A stretch of DNA of 10,121 bases. It comes from Nitrososphaerota archaeon. Its GTDB lineage: Archaea > Thermoproteota > Bathyarchaeia > Bathyarchaeales > Bathycorpusculaceae. Shown piece after piece: positions 1-6,981 of this stretch. Position 1 is the first letter of the stretch; each line of letters begins with the position of its first letter. The position numbers and the translations under genes were made by a program. The notes beneath the pieces were generated by a model. That model made no database searches, was not told the origin of the DNA, and saw nothing but the letters and a program-made list of their open reading frames with translations. The stretch spans positions 1 to 10,121 of the forward strand of contig JAITBW010000004.1 in the NCBI GenBank assembly GCA_031283385.1, read 5' to 3'.

Positions 1-168
1 TTCTGAAAAACGCCTCAGAGCAGCTTTTATAGCACTTGTATTATCAGTTTTTAATTCATTTTGTATCTGACGCGATAGCTCACTTAGGTTAACTATATTT
101 TTCTCCAATGCTTCCAGTAAATATGGCTTATTTCGTAAATGATCTCGCACATTTTGAGCTATTGTCAT
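1..168 (-). CDS. Partial N-terminus of a putative ACT-type amino-acid regulator
   Basis: An ATG at 166-168 on the minus strand opens a frame that stays open to the left edge, giving 56 residues and no stop, so the 3' end lies outside the window. The peptide begins MTIAQNVRDHLRNKPYLLEA and ends KAALRRFSE. It looks all-helical and hydrophilic, with no signal peptide. From memory, this arrangement (a start like MTIAE-V, a 'L-x-I-V-N-x-S-x-L-A/S' segment, then 'A-I-K-A-A-L-R-R') is the N-terminal helical domain of small archaeal proteins that carry an ACT domain downstream and are thought to regulate amino-acid metabolism. The ACT part is not visible, so the name is provisional; it could be another helix-turn-helix-like protein. 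A TATA-like TTTAAA lies 30 nt before the ATG with no Shine-Dalgarno, suggesting a leaderless transcript. It is transcribed divergently from carAB. Confidence 0.55.
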   Translation of the reverse strand, partial: MTIAQNVRDHLRNKPYLLEALEKNIVNLSELSRQIQNELKTDNTSAIKAALRRFSE

Positions 169-197
169 AACAAAATACGAGTGTAACAAATAGCACA

Positions 198-203
198 TTT
201 AAA
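198..203 (-). promoter_or_regulatory. TATA-like box for the leftmost minus-strand gene
   Basis: The minus strand reads CTTTAAATG here, with TTTAAA ending 30 nt before the ATG at 168. Archaeal TATA boxes are centred about 26 nt before the transcription start, so transcription would begin within a few bases of the start codon, consistent with a leaderless mRNA. No Shine-Dalgarno sequence is visible in between. Confidence 0.45.
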
Positions 204-402
204 GATTTTTATCTAATAATAAGTCATAAAGTTTAAAAATGTAGCCTCAAGGGTATGAGAGAATAATTTAGTGTATAACTGGGGGACAAACGATAACTAA
301 AAACCGCTTGCATATACTAATGATTAGATACACCCTGTACTAATTACCTCCTCAAAAGTATGCCGCTAAAATAACCAATAGTAACAGTAGCTGAACAGAC
401 AG

Positions 403-415
403 TTTAAGCCTTAAA
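403..415 (+). promoter_or_regulatory. Candidate TATA/operator palindrome for carAB
   Basis: TTTAAG, one base, then CTTAAA forms a perfect 6-bp inverted repeat. TTTAAG is an acceptable archaeal TATA-like element; a box here would place transcription initiation near position 432-438, right at the start of the hairpin at 435-459. A repressor on the palindrome could therefore mask the promoter. This is inference from position only. Another AT-rich candidate, ATTAAAA at 490-496, lies just before carA and would give an almost leaderless transcript. Confidence 0.3.
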
Positions 416-434
416 ACGGTGATTAAACGTGTCA

Positions 435-459
435 AGCACCAAATGTGTGGTCGGGTGCT
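435..459 (+). promoter_or_regulatory. Hairpin in the carA leader
   Basis: AGCACC (435-440) pairs perfectly with GGTGCT (454-459) around a 13-nt loop, which itself contains ACCA/TGGT-type complementarity. It is one of the more GC-rich spots in an AT-rich leader, about 56 nt before the carA ATG. No T-tract follows, so it is not an intrinsic terminator. It may be a 5' structure of the carAB mRNA or a protein-binding site. I do not recognise it as a known riboswitch. Confidence 0.3.
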
Positions 460-515
460 CTTAGTGTTCAGATACAAATTGAAACTTAGATTAAAACTTG
501 GAGTCACAAGATAGT

Positions 516-1643
516 ATGTCAGATAAAAATAAAACCGCAATTCTTCTTCTCAAGGACGGAACGTCATTTATCGGAAAAGGTTTTGGTGCCCCTAATAAAA
601 CAAGCGGCGAAATAGTTTTTTCAACATCCATGGTTGGATACACTGAAGCTTTAACTGACGCCTCATTTAAAGGTCAAATTTTAACTCTAACATATCCCAT
701 GATAGGCAATTACGGTGTTCCCTCGAATGAATTAGATTTTGGATTACCACGATATTTTGAGTCAGATCATATTCAAATTCAAGGTTTAGTTATACATGAA
801 CTCTGTTTTGAACCATATCATTGGGCATCTACACGTACCCTTGATAAATGGTTATCAGATGAAGGAATTCCTGGAATTTATGGCATAGATACAAGACGTT
901 TAACCAAAAAATTGCGAACAAACGGCGATATGCTTGGCATGTTACACTTTTTTGACGAAAACGAAAAACCTGACTTTGAAACTCTTTTGGAAGAATGTCA
1001 AAACATCACTGACCCTAACAAGACTGATCTAGTAAAAGAAGTTTCAATTAAAGAACCGTGCAAATATAATGTAGATGGTAAATTAACTGTTGTTTTAATC
1101 GACTGTGGAGTCAAATTTAGCATTATCCGTAGTCTGCTCAAACGTGGAATAAACGTTATTCGTGTACCCTATGATACCTCTGTTGACGATATTCTCTCTT
1201 ACAATCCTGATGGAATTCTAGTTAGCAACGGACCAGGTGATCCTAAAAAGAACACAAAAACTATAGAAGCTGTCCGTGTATTAGCAGAAAAGCTTCCCAT
1301 GATGGGCATCTGTTTAGGTGCCCAAGTGTTGGCTTTAGCGTTTGGTGCAGATACATACAAACTTAAATTTGGTCACAGATCTCAAAACCAGCCGGCTCTT
1401 GACCTGACTAGCAACAGTTGCTATATCACTATACAAAATCATAGTTACGCAATAAACATGGAAACTCTAAAACAAACACCCCTTGAGCCATGGTACATAA
1501 ACTCTAATGATAAAACAATTGAAGGTGTGCGACATAAAACTAAACCAGTTTATGCTGTTCAATGGCATCCTGAGGCATCACCTGGACCGCATGATACTGA
1601 AATGTTGTTTGATAAATTCAAAAAAACTATGGAGGCAAAATAA
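516..1643 (+). CDS. carA: Carbamoyl-phosphate synthase small subunit (glutamine amidotransferase)
   Basis: This cytoplasmic subunit hydrolyses glutamine and channels ammonia to CarB, for carbamoyl phosphate used in arginine and pyrimidine synthesis. The product is 375 residues, normal for the family. The N-terminal CPSase small-chain domain spans about residues 8-140 (GEIVFSTSMVGYTEALTD at 31-48). The class I amidotransferase domain spans about 190-370, with GPGDP at 239-243, the nucleophile elbow GICLG with Cys266, and the triad partners His351 and Glu353 in WHPEASPGPHD. The residue after CLG is Ala269, where E. coli CarA has a conserved His. I chose ATG 516; TTG 498 would add six residues, but GGAG at 500-503 fits as a Shine-Dalgarno for 516. 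The stop TAA directly abuts the carB ATG. Several stretches match animal CPS1/CAD better than E. coli, for example GIYGIDTRRLTKKLR. Confidence 0.97.
   Translation: MSDKNKTAILLLKDGTSFIGKGFGAPNKTSGEIVFSTSMVGYTEALTDASFKGQILTLTYPMIGNYGVPSNELDFGLPRYFESDHIQIQGLVIHELCFEPYHWASTRTLDKWLSDEGIPGIYGIDTRRLTKKLRTNGDMLGMLHFFDENEKPDFETLLEECQNITDPNKTDLVKEVSIKEPCKYNVDGKLTVVLIDCGVKFSIIRSLLKRGINVIRVPYDTSVDDILSYNPDGILVSNGPGDPKKNTKTIEAVRVLAEKLPMMGICLGAQVLALAFGADTYKLKFGHRSQNQPALDLTSNSCYITIQNHSYAINMETLKQTPLEPWYINSNDKTIEGVRHKTKPVYAVQWHPEASPGPHDTEMLFDKFKKTMEAK
1631..1635 (+). promoter_or_regulatory. Ribosome binding site for carB
   Basis: GGAGG inside the last codons of carA sits 8 nt before the carB ATG. It fixes the carB start at 1644, directly after the carA TAA, and suggests coupled translation giving equal subunit amounts. 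Confidence 0.75.
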
Positions 1644-4600
1644 ATGCCAAAATTCGATTGGATACATAAAGTTCTCGTTCTCGGAAGTGGCGCTATTAAA
1701 ATTGGAGAAGCCGCTGAATTTGACTATAGTGGGAGTCAATGTCTAAAAGCTCTACACGAAGAAGGAATAGAAACCGTTCTTATTAACCCAAATATTGCAA
1801 CAATTCAAACTGACCCGCGGCTTTCTGGTAAAGTGTATCTTCTTCCTGTCACACCTGAATTTGTGGAAAAAGTTATTGCAAAAGAACGCCCAGATGGAAT
1901 TCTGCTAGGTTTTGGTGGACAAACAGCACTTAACTGTGGTCTTGAACTTGCCAAAACTGGTATTCTTGACAAGTACAACGTTAAAGTTCTCGGCACACCT
2001 ATCTCAGCTATTGAGGATACTGGAGACCGAGAACGTTTCCGACAATCTATGCTTGAAGCTGATGTTCCACCCTTAGAAAGTAGGTCTGCGACAAGTGTAG
2101 AGGCTGCCATGCAAATTGCTGAAGAAATTGGCTACCCCGTCATAATTCGTGTAGCTTTCACTTTAGGTGGTAAGGGTAGTGGTGTTGCTTATACTGTTGA
2201 TGAACTTAAAGAGACTGTTACAAAGGGCATTGCCCAGAGTCGTATTGGTCAAGTGTTAATTGAGGAGTATGTTGGTCATTGGAAAGAGATTGAATATGAG
2301 GTTATGCGGGATTATGCTGATAACTGTTTAACAATTTGTAACATGGAAAATTTTGACCCAATGGGCATTCATACTGGCGATAGCATTGTCGTTGCTCCCT
2401 CACAGACTATGACGAACCGTGAATACCATAGAATTCGTCAAGTCTCTATAAACGCAATTCGACATTTAGGCATAATTGGCGAATGTAACATACAGTGGGC
2501 ACTAAATACTCAGTCAGAGGAGTGCCGTGTTATTGAAGTAAACTCGAGAATGTCACGAAGCAGCGCACTTGCTAGCAAAGTTACAGGTTATCCACTTGCT
2601 TATATTGCTACTAAACTTGCTCTCGGTTACTTGCTGCCTGAGCTAATTAACAAAGTAACCGAAGTGACAACTGCATGTTTCGAGCCAGCCCTTGATTATG
2701 TTACTATTAAAATTCCACGCTGGGATCTTCAAAAATTCGTAAACGCTGACAGACACGTAGGACCACAAATGCGCAGCGTAGGCGAAGTTATGGCAATCGG
2801 ACGCTGCTTTGAAGAAGTTCTACAAAAAGCTGTACGCATGCTCGACATAGGCAAAATTGGTCTAGTTTGCAACCCTGAAGATTATGAACCTGAAACAGAG
2901 AAACACATTCGTGACGAACTTACAAATCCAACAGATGAACACCTTTTTAAAATAAGCAAAGCCCTACGTATGGGCTTAAGCGTATCTGAAATTTATCGAC
3001 TAAGCGGTATTGACCCATTCTTCTTAAACAAAATTAAAAACATACTAGACATGGAAGACAAACTACGCAAACTAAACCTTGCTGACACTGAAGCGATCGA
3101 AATTATCCGCGAGGCCAAACGCATAGGCTTCTCAGATGAACAAATAGCCGTCTGCCAATGCACTAACGAGGCAACTATCCGTAAATTCCGAAAAGACAAC
3201 AAAATCACACCCTGCGTAAAACAAATCGACACACTAGCCGCAGAATATCCGGCAAAAACTAACTATCTCTACATGACTTACGGCGGAGACGAAGACGACA
3301 TAACATTCTCTTCCGACACAAACAAAGTTATTGTACTTGGCGCAGGTGTTTTCCGCATCGGATCAAGCGTAGAATTCGACTGGTGTGGCGTAAACACAGT
3401 TTGGGCACTAAAGAAAAACGATATAAAAGAAGCCATAATAATAAACTATAACCCAGAAACCGTCAGTACCGACTATGACGTGTCGGATAAGCTATATTTC
3501 GAAGAGTTAACGACCGAACGTATCATGGATATTTACGACAAAGAAAAACCTCTCGGCGTTATCACAAGCGTAGGTGGACAAATTCCAAACAACTTATCTA
3601 TAAAACTGACGGAATTAGGAGCAAACATACTCGGCACATCGGCAGAAAACGTTGACCTAGCCGAAGATCGCAGCAAATTTAGCGCATTGCTTGACAAATT
3701 AGGCATAAGCCAACCACCTTGGAGCAAACTGGTAACAATAGATGATGCCAAACGGTTTGCACAAGAAATAGGTTTCCCAGTACTTGTACGTCCCAGCTAT
3801 GTCCTTTCCGGTAGTGCCATGCGTGTAGCATACAATAATGCTTCACTTGAAAACTTTTTAAAACTCGCAGCCAAAGTTTCACCCGACCATCCAGTGGTCA
3901 TAAGCAAATTCATAACTGGCGCAAAAGAAGTCGAAGTCGACGGAGTTAGCGATGGCGATAATGTACTAATAGGGGCAATCATGGAACACGTAGAAAACGC
4001 CGGCGTCCACAGCGGAGACGCAACTATGACAATTCCACCTCAGGCATTAAAACCTGAAGTACAAAAAGACATAGAAGACTGCACACAGCGCATCGTAAAA
4101 GCACTCAAAATCCGTGGTCCATATAACATCCAATATCTAGTAAAAGATGACATCGTAAATGTCATCGAATGCAATCTGCGAGCTTCCAGGTCAATGCCAT
4201 TTGTCAGCAAAACACGTGGTATAAACCTTATAGATCAAGCCACCCTTGCAATGCTAGGTAAAAAAATAACAATACACCTATCCCCCATGACTGCTACATC
4301 ACACGTAGGCGTTAAAGTTCCACAGTTCAGCTTTATGCGACTTAGCGGGGCTGACCCAGTTTTAGGAGTAGAAATGCTCAGCACAGGCGAAGTTGCCTGC
4401 ATAGGCGAAAACTTTTCTGACGCATTTAGCAAAGCAATACAAGCCGCAGAAGTCCATATCTCACCAAAAGACGGCGCCATACTCATCAGCATCGGCGGCG
4501 ACAAAGAAAACAAAAAACGAGTTGTTCCAATAGCCAAAGCCTTCCAAGAAATGAACTTCCGCATATACGCCACAGCCAATACAGCTAATGTTCTAAATGA

Positions 4601-4919
4601 TTCAGGCGTAAACGCCACAGTTCTTTATAAAGTTAGAGATGCCCAAGTTAATCCCAACATTCTTGACTACCTGCAAGAACAAAAAATTGATTTAGTCATT
4701 AATGTGCCAGTTACTAATCATAAAGAAGACTATTCCGACATTCTAACAGACGGCTACATTATACGGAGGCAAGCAGTAGAATTCAATGTTCCAGTTATTA
4801 CAAACTTACAGCTTGCAGAAGCACTTGTTGATGTACTAAAAAAGAACGATTCAACCGGGCAATCTATATGTAGTCTTAACGAATACATGGATAAAATTCC
4901 TTGGAAACAATGGCAGTAA
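1644..4919 (+). CDS. carB: Carbamoyl-phosphate synthase large subunit
   Basis: CarB makes carbamoyl phosphate from bicarbonate, ammonia from CarA and two ATP. At 1091 residues it is complete (E. coli has 1073) and shows the family's internal duplication. The first synthetase half (about 1-400) opens with GSGAIKIGEAAEFDYSG, and its ATP-grasp metal ligands are Glu298 and Asn300. A linker or oligomerisation region follows to about 555. The second half (about 556-935) opens with VLGAGVFRIGSSVEFDWC, with Glu842 and Asn844 as the matching ligands. A C-terminal MGS-like allosteric domain (about 940-1075) contains SIGGDKENKK and YIIRRQAV. It is co-transcribed with carA. The sequence follows the animal CAD/CPS1 type: examples are KVYLLPVTPEF, MENFDPMGIHTGDSIVVAPS, VKQIDTLAAEYPAKTNYLY and ISQPPW. 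Synonymous codon choice changes sharply within the gene (see findings). No frameshift or lost key residue was seen. Confidence 0.98.
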   Translation: MPKFDWIHKVLVLGSGAIKIGEAAEFDYSGSQCLKALHEEGIETVLINPNIATIQTDPRLSGKVYLLPVTPEFVEKVIAKERPDGILLGFGGQTALNCGLELAKTGILDKYNVKVLGTPISAIEDTGDRERFRQSMLEADVPPLESRSATSVEAAMQIAEEIGYPVIIRVAFTLGGKGSGVAYTVDELKETVTKGIAQSRIGQVLIEEYVGHWKEIEYEVMRDYADNCLTICNMENFDPMGIHTGDSIVVAPSQTMTNREYHRIRQVSINAIRHLGIIGECNIQWALNTQSEECRVIEVNSRMSRSSALASKVTGYPLAYIATKLALGYLLPELINKVTEVTTACFEPALDYVTIKIPRWDLQKFVNADRHVGPQMRSVGEVMAIGRCFEEVLQKAVRMLDIGKIGLVCNPEDYEPETEKHIRDELTNPTDEHLFKISKALRMGLSVSEIYRLSGIDPFFLNKIKNILDMEDKLRKLNLADTEAIEIIREAKRIGFSDEQIAVCQCTNEATIRKFRKDNKITPCVKQIDTLAAEYPAKTNYLYMTYGGDEDDITFSSDTNKVIVLGAGVFRIGSSVEFDWCGVNTVWALKKNDIKEAIIINYNPETVSTDYDVSDKLYFEELTTERIMDIYDKEKPLGVITSVGGQIPNNLSIKLTELGANILGTSAENVDLAEDRSKFSALLDKLGISQPPWSKLVTIDDAKRFAQEIGFPVLVRPSYVLSGSAMRVAYNNASLENFLKLAAKVSPDHPVVISKFITGAKEVEVDGVSDGDNVLIGAIMEHVENAGVHSGDATMTIPPQALKPEVQKDIEDCTQRIVKALKIRGPYNIQYLVKDDIVNVIECNLRASRSMPFVSKTRGINLIDQATLAMLGKKITIHLSPMTATSHVGVKVPQFSFMRLSGADPVLGVEMLSTGEVACIGENFSDAFSKAIQAAEVHISPKDGAILISIGGDKENKKRVVPIAKAFQEMNFRIYATANTANVLNDSGVNATVLYKVRDAQVNPNILDYLQEQKIDLVINVPVTNHKEDYSDILTDGYIIRRQAVEFNVPVITNLQLAEALVDVLKKNDSTGQSICSLNEYMDKIPWKQWQ

Positions 4920-4921
4920 AA

Positions 4922-4965
4922 CCCTTTTTTCCATTTTTGTTTGTTACTTTTAGAGACTATTTTTT
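4922..4965 (+). terminator. T-tract terminator after carB
   Basis: Immediately after the carB stop come CCC-TTTTTT (4925-4930), TTTTT (4934-4938) and a further TTTTTT (4960-4965). Runs of T without a strong hairpin are the usual intrinsic termination signal of archaeal RNA polymerase. This suggests that carAB ends here and that the next gene has its own promoter. Confidence 0.55.
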
Positions 4966-4968
4966 GCG

Positions 4969-4981
4969 TAAATATTATATT
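4969..4981 (+). promoter_or_regulatory. TATA-like box for the homocysteine operon
   Basis: The AT-only stretch TAAATATTATATT lies about 40-50 nt before the TTG start at 5021. Transcription would begin near 5000, leaving a short leader that contains the AAGGT Shine-Dalgarno. It lies just downstream of the carB T-tracts, consistent with a separate transcription unit. Confidence 0.45.
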
Positions 4982-5007
4982 GTTTGTGTTGCTTTTCGTT
5001 TGGTACC

Positions 5008-5012
5008 AAGGT
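5008..5012 (+). promoter_or_regulatory. Ribosome binding site deciding a TTG start
   Basis: AAGGT ends 8 nt before TTG 5021. No in-frame ATG lies nearby upstream, and the first in-frame ATG is at codon 31, inside the conserved N-terminal region. The site therefore supports TTG as the true start of the homocysteine-biosynthesis gene. Confidence 0.55.
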
Positions 5013-5020
5013 AAAGCCAT

Positions 5021-6526
5021 TTGTCTAAACAAAATCAGAAAACTCGGACTATTGAAGAGATTAACCAGAAAATTCTCAAAGGCGATGTTCAAGTTTTAAC
5101 TGCTGAAGAAATGAAAAAACTTGTAGAAAGCAGCGGAGTAGAAGTTGCCTTCAAAGAAGTAGATGTTGTGACAACTGGCACATTTGGAGCCATGTGTTCT
5201 TCAGGAGCCGTTCTTAATCTTGGTCATTCTGATCCGCCAATAAAAATTCAACGCGCATGGCTTAACGATGTAGAAGTTTGCCACCCTGGTGCTGCTGCTG
5301 ATCTATTTGTCGGTGCGACAAATTCTTGTGAAAAAAAACCCTTTGAATACGGTGGTGGACATATAATTCAAGAGTTAGTCGCTGGCAACGAAGTCGAGCT
5401 ACGAGCAACAGCGTATGGCACTGATTGTTATCCTAGAACGGCAATTAAAACAACTATAACTAAAGATGATCTTAACCAGTTTTATTTACTGAACTTCCGT
5501 AACTGCTATCAGCGTTATAACTGTGCAGTTAATTGTAGTGACGAAACAATTTATACATACATGAGCAAACTCTTGCCTCGTATGCGTAACGCTACTTTTT
5601 CTGGTGCAGGTGAGCTTAATCCGCTTATGAATGACCCTGACTATGAAACCATTGGGTTTGGCACAAAAATTTTCTTAGGCGGCGGTCAAGGATACATTAT
5701 AGGTGAAGGCACTCAGCATAGTCCTAAAAATCTCGACGGCACTTTAATGGTTAAGGGCGATGCTAAAAATATGCTTCCAGAATTTTTGCAGGGTGCAGCA
5801 TTCACTCGTTATGGCACATCATTGTATGTTGGTTTAGGCATACCTATACCCATTCTTAACGAGGGGTTAGTTAGAAAAACGGCAATTCGCGATACAGAAA
5901 TCTTTACTGACGTAATTGATTACAGTGTTATGCGACGTGATAGACCAAAATTATGCAAGGTTTCATATGCTGAATTAAAATCTGGCATAATAAATGTTAA
6001 TGATAAACGTGTTCGTGTTAGCTCACTTTCCAGTTTAAAGATGGCAAAAAAAGTTGCTAACACCCTCAAAAGTTGGATTGAAGAGAGCCAATTTACTTTA
6101 ACAGCTCCAATAGAACGGCTTCCACTTGATACTGTTTTTAAGCCTATGCGACAAACACAGGAAATTCCATTTGTTTCCAACGTTATGCAACCAGCTGTTA
6201 CCTGTATGGAAAATGAAGAAATCAAAATTATTGCCGAACGTATGGTCACAAAATCTGTAAACCACATAGTCGTCATAACCCCAGATGGTAAACTCTTGGG
6301 AATAGTAACCTCCTGGGATATCACACGCGCAATGGCTGAAAGCAAAAAAGCCCTCTCTGACATTGAAACCCGAAAAATTATAACCGCTAAACCTGATGAA
6401 CCGTTGGAGAGTGCTTCAAAACGCATGGCACAACATAACATTTCAGCATTACCTGTAATTGACTCTGAACATAAAGTCTTAGGTATAGTAACCTCTGAGG
6501 ATGTTTCCAAATTGTTAGGACGGTAA
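5021..6526 (+). CDS. Homocysteine biosynthesis protein (DUF39/HcyBio) with CBS pair
   Basis: The N-terminal HcyBio domain (COG1900, about residues 10-370) belongs to the family shown in Methanosarcina acetivorans (MA1821) to be needed, with a NIL-ferredoxin, for making homocysteine from aspartate semialdehyde and sulfide. It shows GTFGAMCSSGAVLNLGHSDP (Cys59), HPGAAADLFVGATN, TDCYPR (Cys136), NCYQRYNC and IFLGGGQGYIIGEGTQH. Cys59 and Cys136 are the likely conserved functional cysteines. Two CBS domains follow (about 386-445 and 452-501), each ending in a G-I-V-T-S-x-D pattern. The total of 501 residues matches the domain layout and length of Methanocaldococcus MJ0100, whose CBS pair binds SAM and methylthioadenosine. 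The start is TTG, supported by AAGGT 8 nt upstream. The ferredoxin gene begins 4 nt after the stop, so the two are surely co-transcribed. Confidence 0.94.
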   Translation: MSKQNQKTRTIEEINQKILKGDVQVLTAEEMKKLVESSGVEVAFKEVDVVTTGTFGAMCSSGAVLNLGHSDPPIKIQRAWLNDVEVCHPGAAADLFVGATNSCEKKPFEYGGGHIIQELVAGNEVELRATAYGTDCYPRTAIKTTITKDDLNQFYLLNFRNCYQRYNCAVNCSDETIYTYMSKLLPRMRNATFSGAGELNPLMNDPDYETIGFGTKIFLGGGQGYIIGEGTQHSPKNLDGTLMVKGDAKNMLPEFLQGAAFTRYGTSLYVGLGIPIPILNEGLVRKTAIRDTEIFTDVIDYSVMRRDRPKLCKVSYAELKSGIINVNDKRVRVSSLSSLKMAKKVANTLKSWIEESQFTLTAPIERLPLDTVFKPMRQTQEIPFVSNVMQPAVTCMENEEIKIIAERMVTKSVNHIVVITPDGKLLGIVTSWDITRAMAESKKALSDIETRKIITAKPDEPLESASKRMAQHNISALPVIDSEHKVLGIVTSEDVSKLLGR

Positions 6527-6530
6527 AAAC

Positions 6531-6980
6531 ATGGCGCGCATTCTCATACGGTTAAATGAAAACGTGGTTTCTGAACCTCTAGTTTCAGAGGTCATATTGG
6601 AAAATAAAGTATTATTTGCCATTTTAGCAGCACACATTAACTCAAAAGGCGGCGAAATCGTCCTCGAAGTTCCCGACGGAGAAGTTGAAAAAATTGTGTC
6701 AGCTTTCCGACAAAAAGGCGCAACTGTGACAATACCTAAACTTATCGAAGTAGATACCAACCGCTGCTTTAGCTGCGGCTCTTGCGTTGCACTATGCCCC
6801 GTAGAAGCAATCAGCGTAATTGAAGACTTGTCAATACAATTCAACAAAGAAAAATGCGTTGGAAGCGTCTGCAACATATGCGTAGACGCCTGCCCTGCGC
6901 GTGCAATAAACTCTATTAGATACTCTAACACTGAAAACACCCGCAACAACCATACCCATAATAAACTTCGGGAAAAATAA
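6531..6980 (+). CDS. NIL-domain di-cluster [4Fe-4S] ferredoxin
   Basis: This 149-residue cytoplasmic protein has an N-terminal NIL domain (about 1-72), a fold also found at the C-terminus of the methionine importer MetN. A ferredoxin domain (about 73-130) follows. The first cluster motif is CFSCGSCVALCP, with Cys79, 82, 85 and 89. The second is Cys109, 114, 117 and 121; its first spacing is C-x4-C rather than the usual C-x2-C. The C-terminal tail of about 20 residues is polar and rich in Asn and His. The family (MA1822 in Methanosarcina) works with the DUF39 protein, presumably donating electrons to sulfur transfer or reduction in homocysteine synthesis. The gene lies 4 nt after its partner's stop and one base before the TTG of the next gene. 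A weak AGGA at 6517-6520 precedes the ATG. Confidence 0.94.
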   Translation: MARILIRLNENVVSEPLVSEVILENKVLFAILAAHINSKGGEIVLEVPDGEVEKIVSAFRQKGATVTIPKLIEVDTNRCFSCGSCVALCPVEAISVIEDLSIQFNKEKCVGSVCNICVDACPARAINSIRYSNTENTRNNHTHNKLREK

Positions 6981-6981
6981 A

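Larger units (their letters stand above)
169..515. other. Divergent gene-free control region
   Basis: This 347-nt stretch separates the minus-strand gene at the left edge from carA. I see no convincing protein-coding frame, tRNA or other known RNA in it. A 62-residue minus-strand frame (352-540) overlaps the carA start and looks spurious. The region holds a short palindrome CTAAT-G-ATTAG (317-327), a strong Shine-Dalgarno-like sequence on the minus strand (346-353), a TTTAAG-C-CTTAAA palindrome (403-415) and a hairpin with a GC-rich stem (435-459). The promoters of both flanking genes must lie here. Confidence 0.6.

Noticed and set aside
498..515. TTG 498 as the carA start
   Set aside because: It would add MESQDS before the ATG, while GGAG at 500-503 would lie inside the coding sequence; ATG 516 with that GGAG as ribosome binding site is simpler.
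169..515. tRNA, small RNA or CRISPR in the left intergenic region
   Set aside because: I found no cloverleaf arms, no regularly spaced repeats and no CCA-like end; only short palindromes and one hairpin are visible.
352..540. 62-residue minus-strand frame with a hydrophobic end, overlapping the carA start
   Set aside because: Low-complexity Leu-rich translation with no recognisable family, no Shine-Dalgarno, and overlap with a certain gene's start; best explained by AT-rich intergenic sequence.
4235..4618. 127-residue minus-strand frame within carB
   Set aside because: It is antisense to the conserved second synthetase half and MGS domain; no start signal or family resemblance.
5920..6510. 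196-residue minus-strand frame antisense to the CBS region
   Set aside because: It lies wholly inside the well-supported homocysteine-biosynthesis gene, has no recognisable motifs, and its Ser/Ile-rich translation is what the opposite frame of that gene would give.
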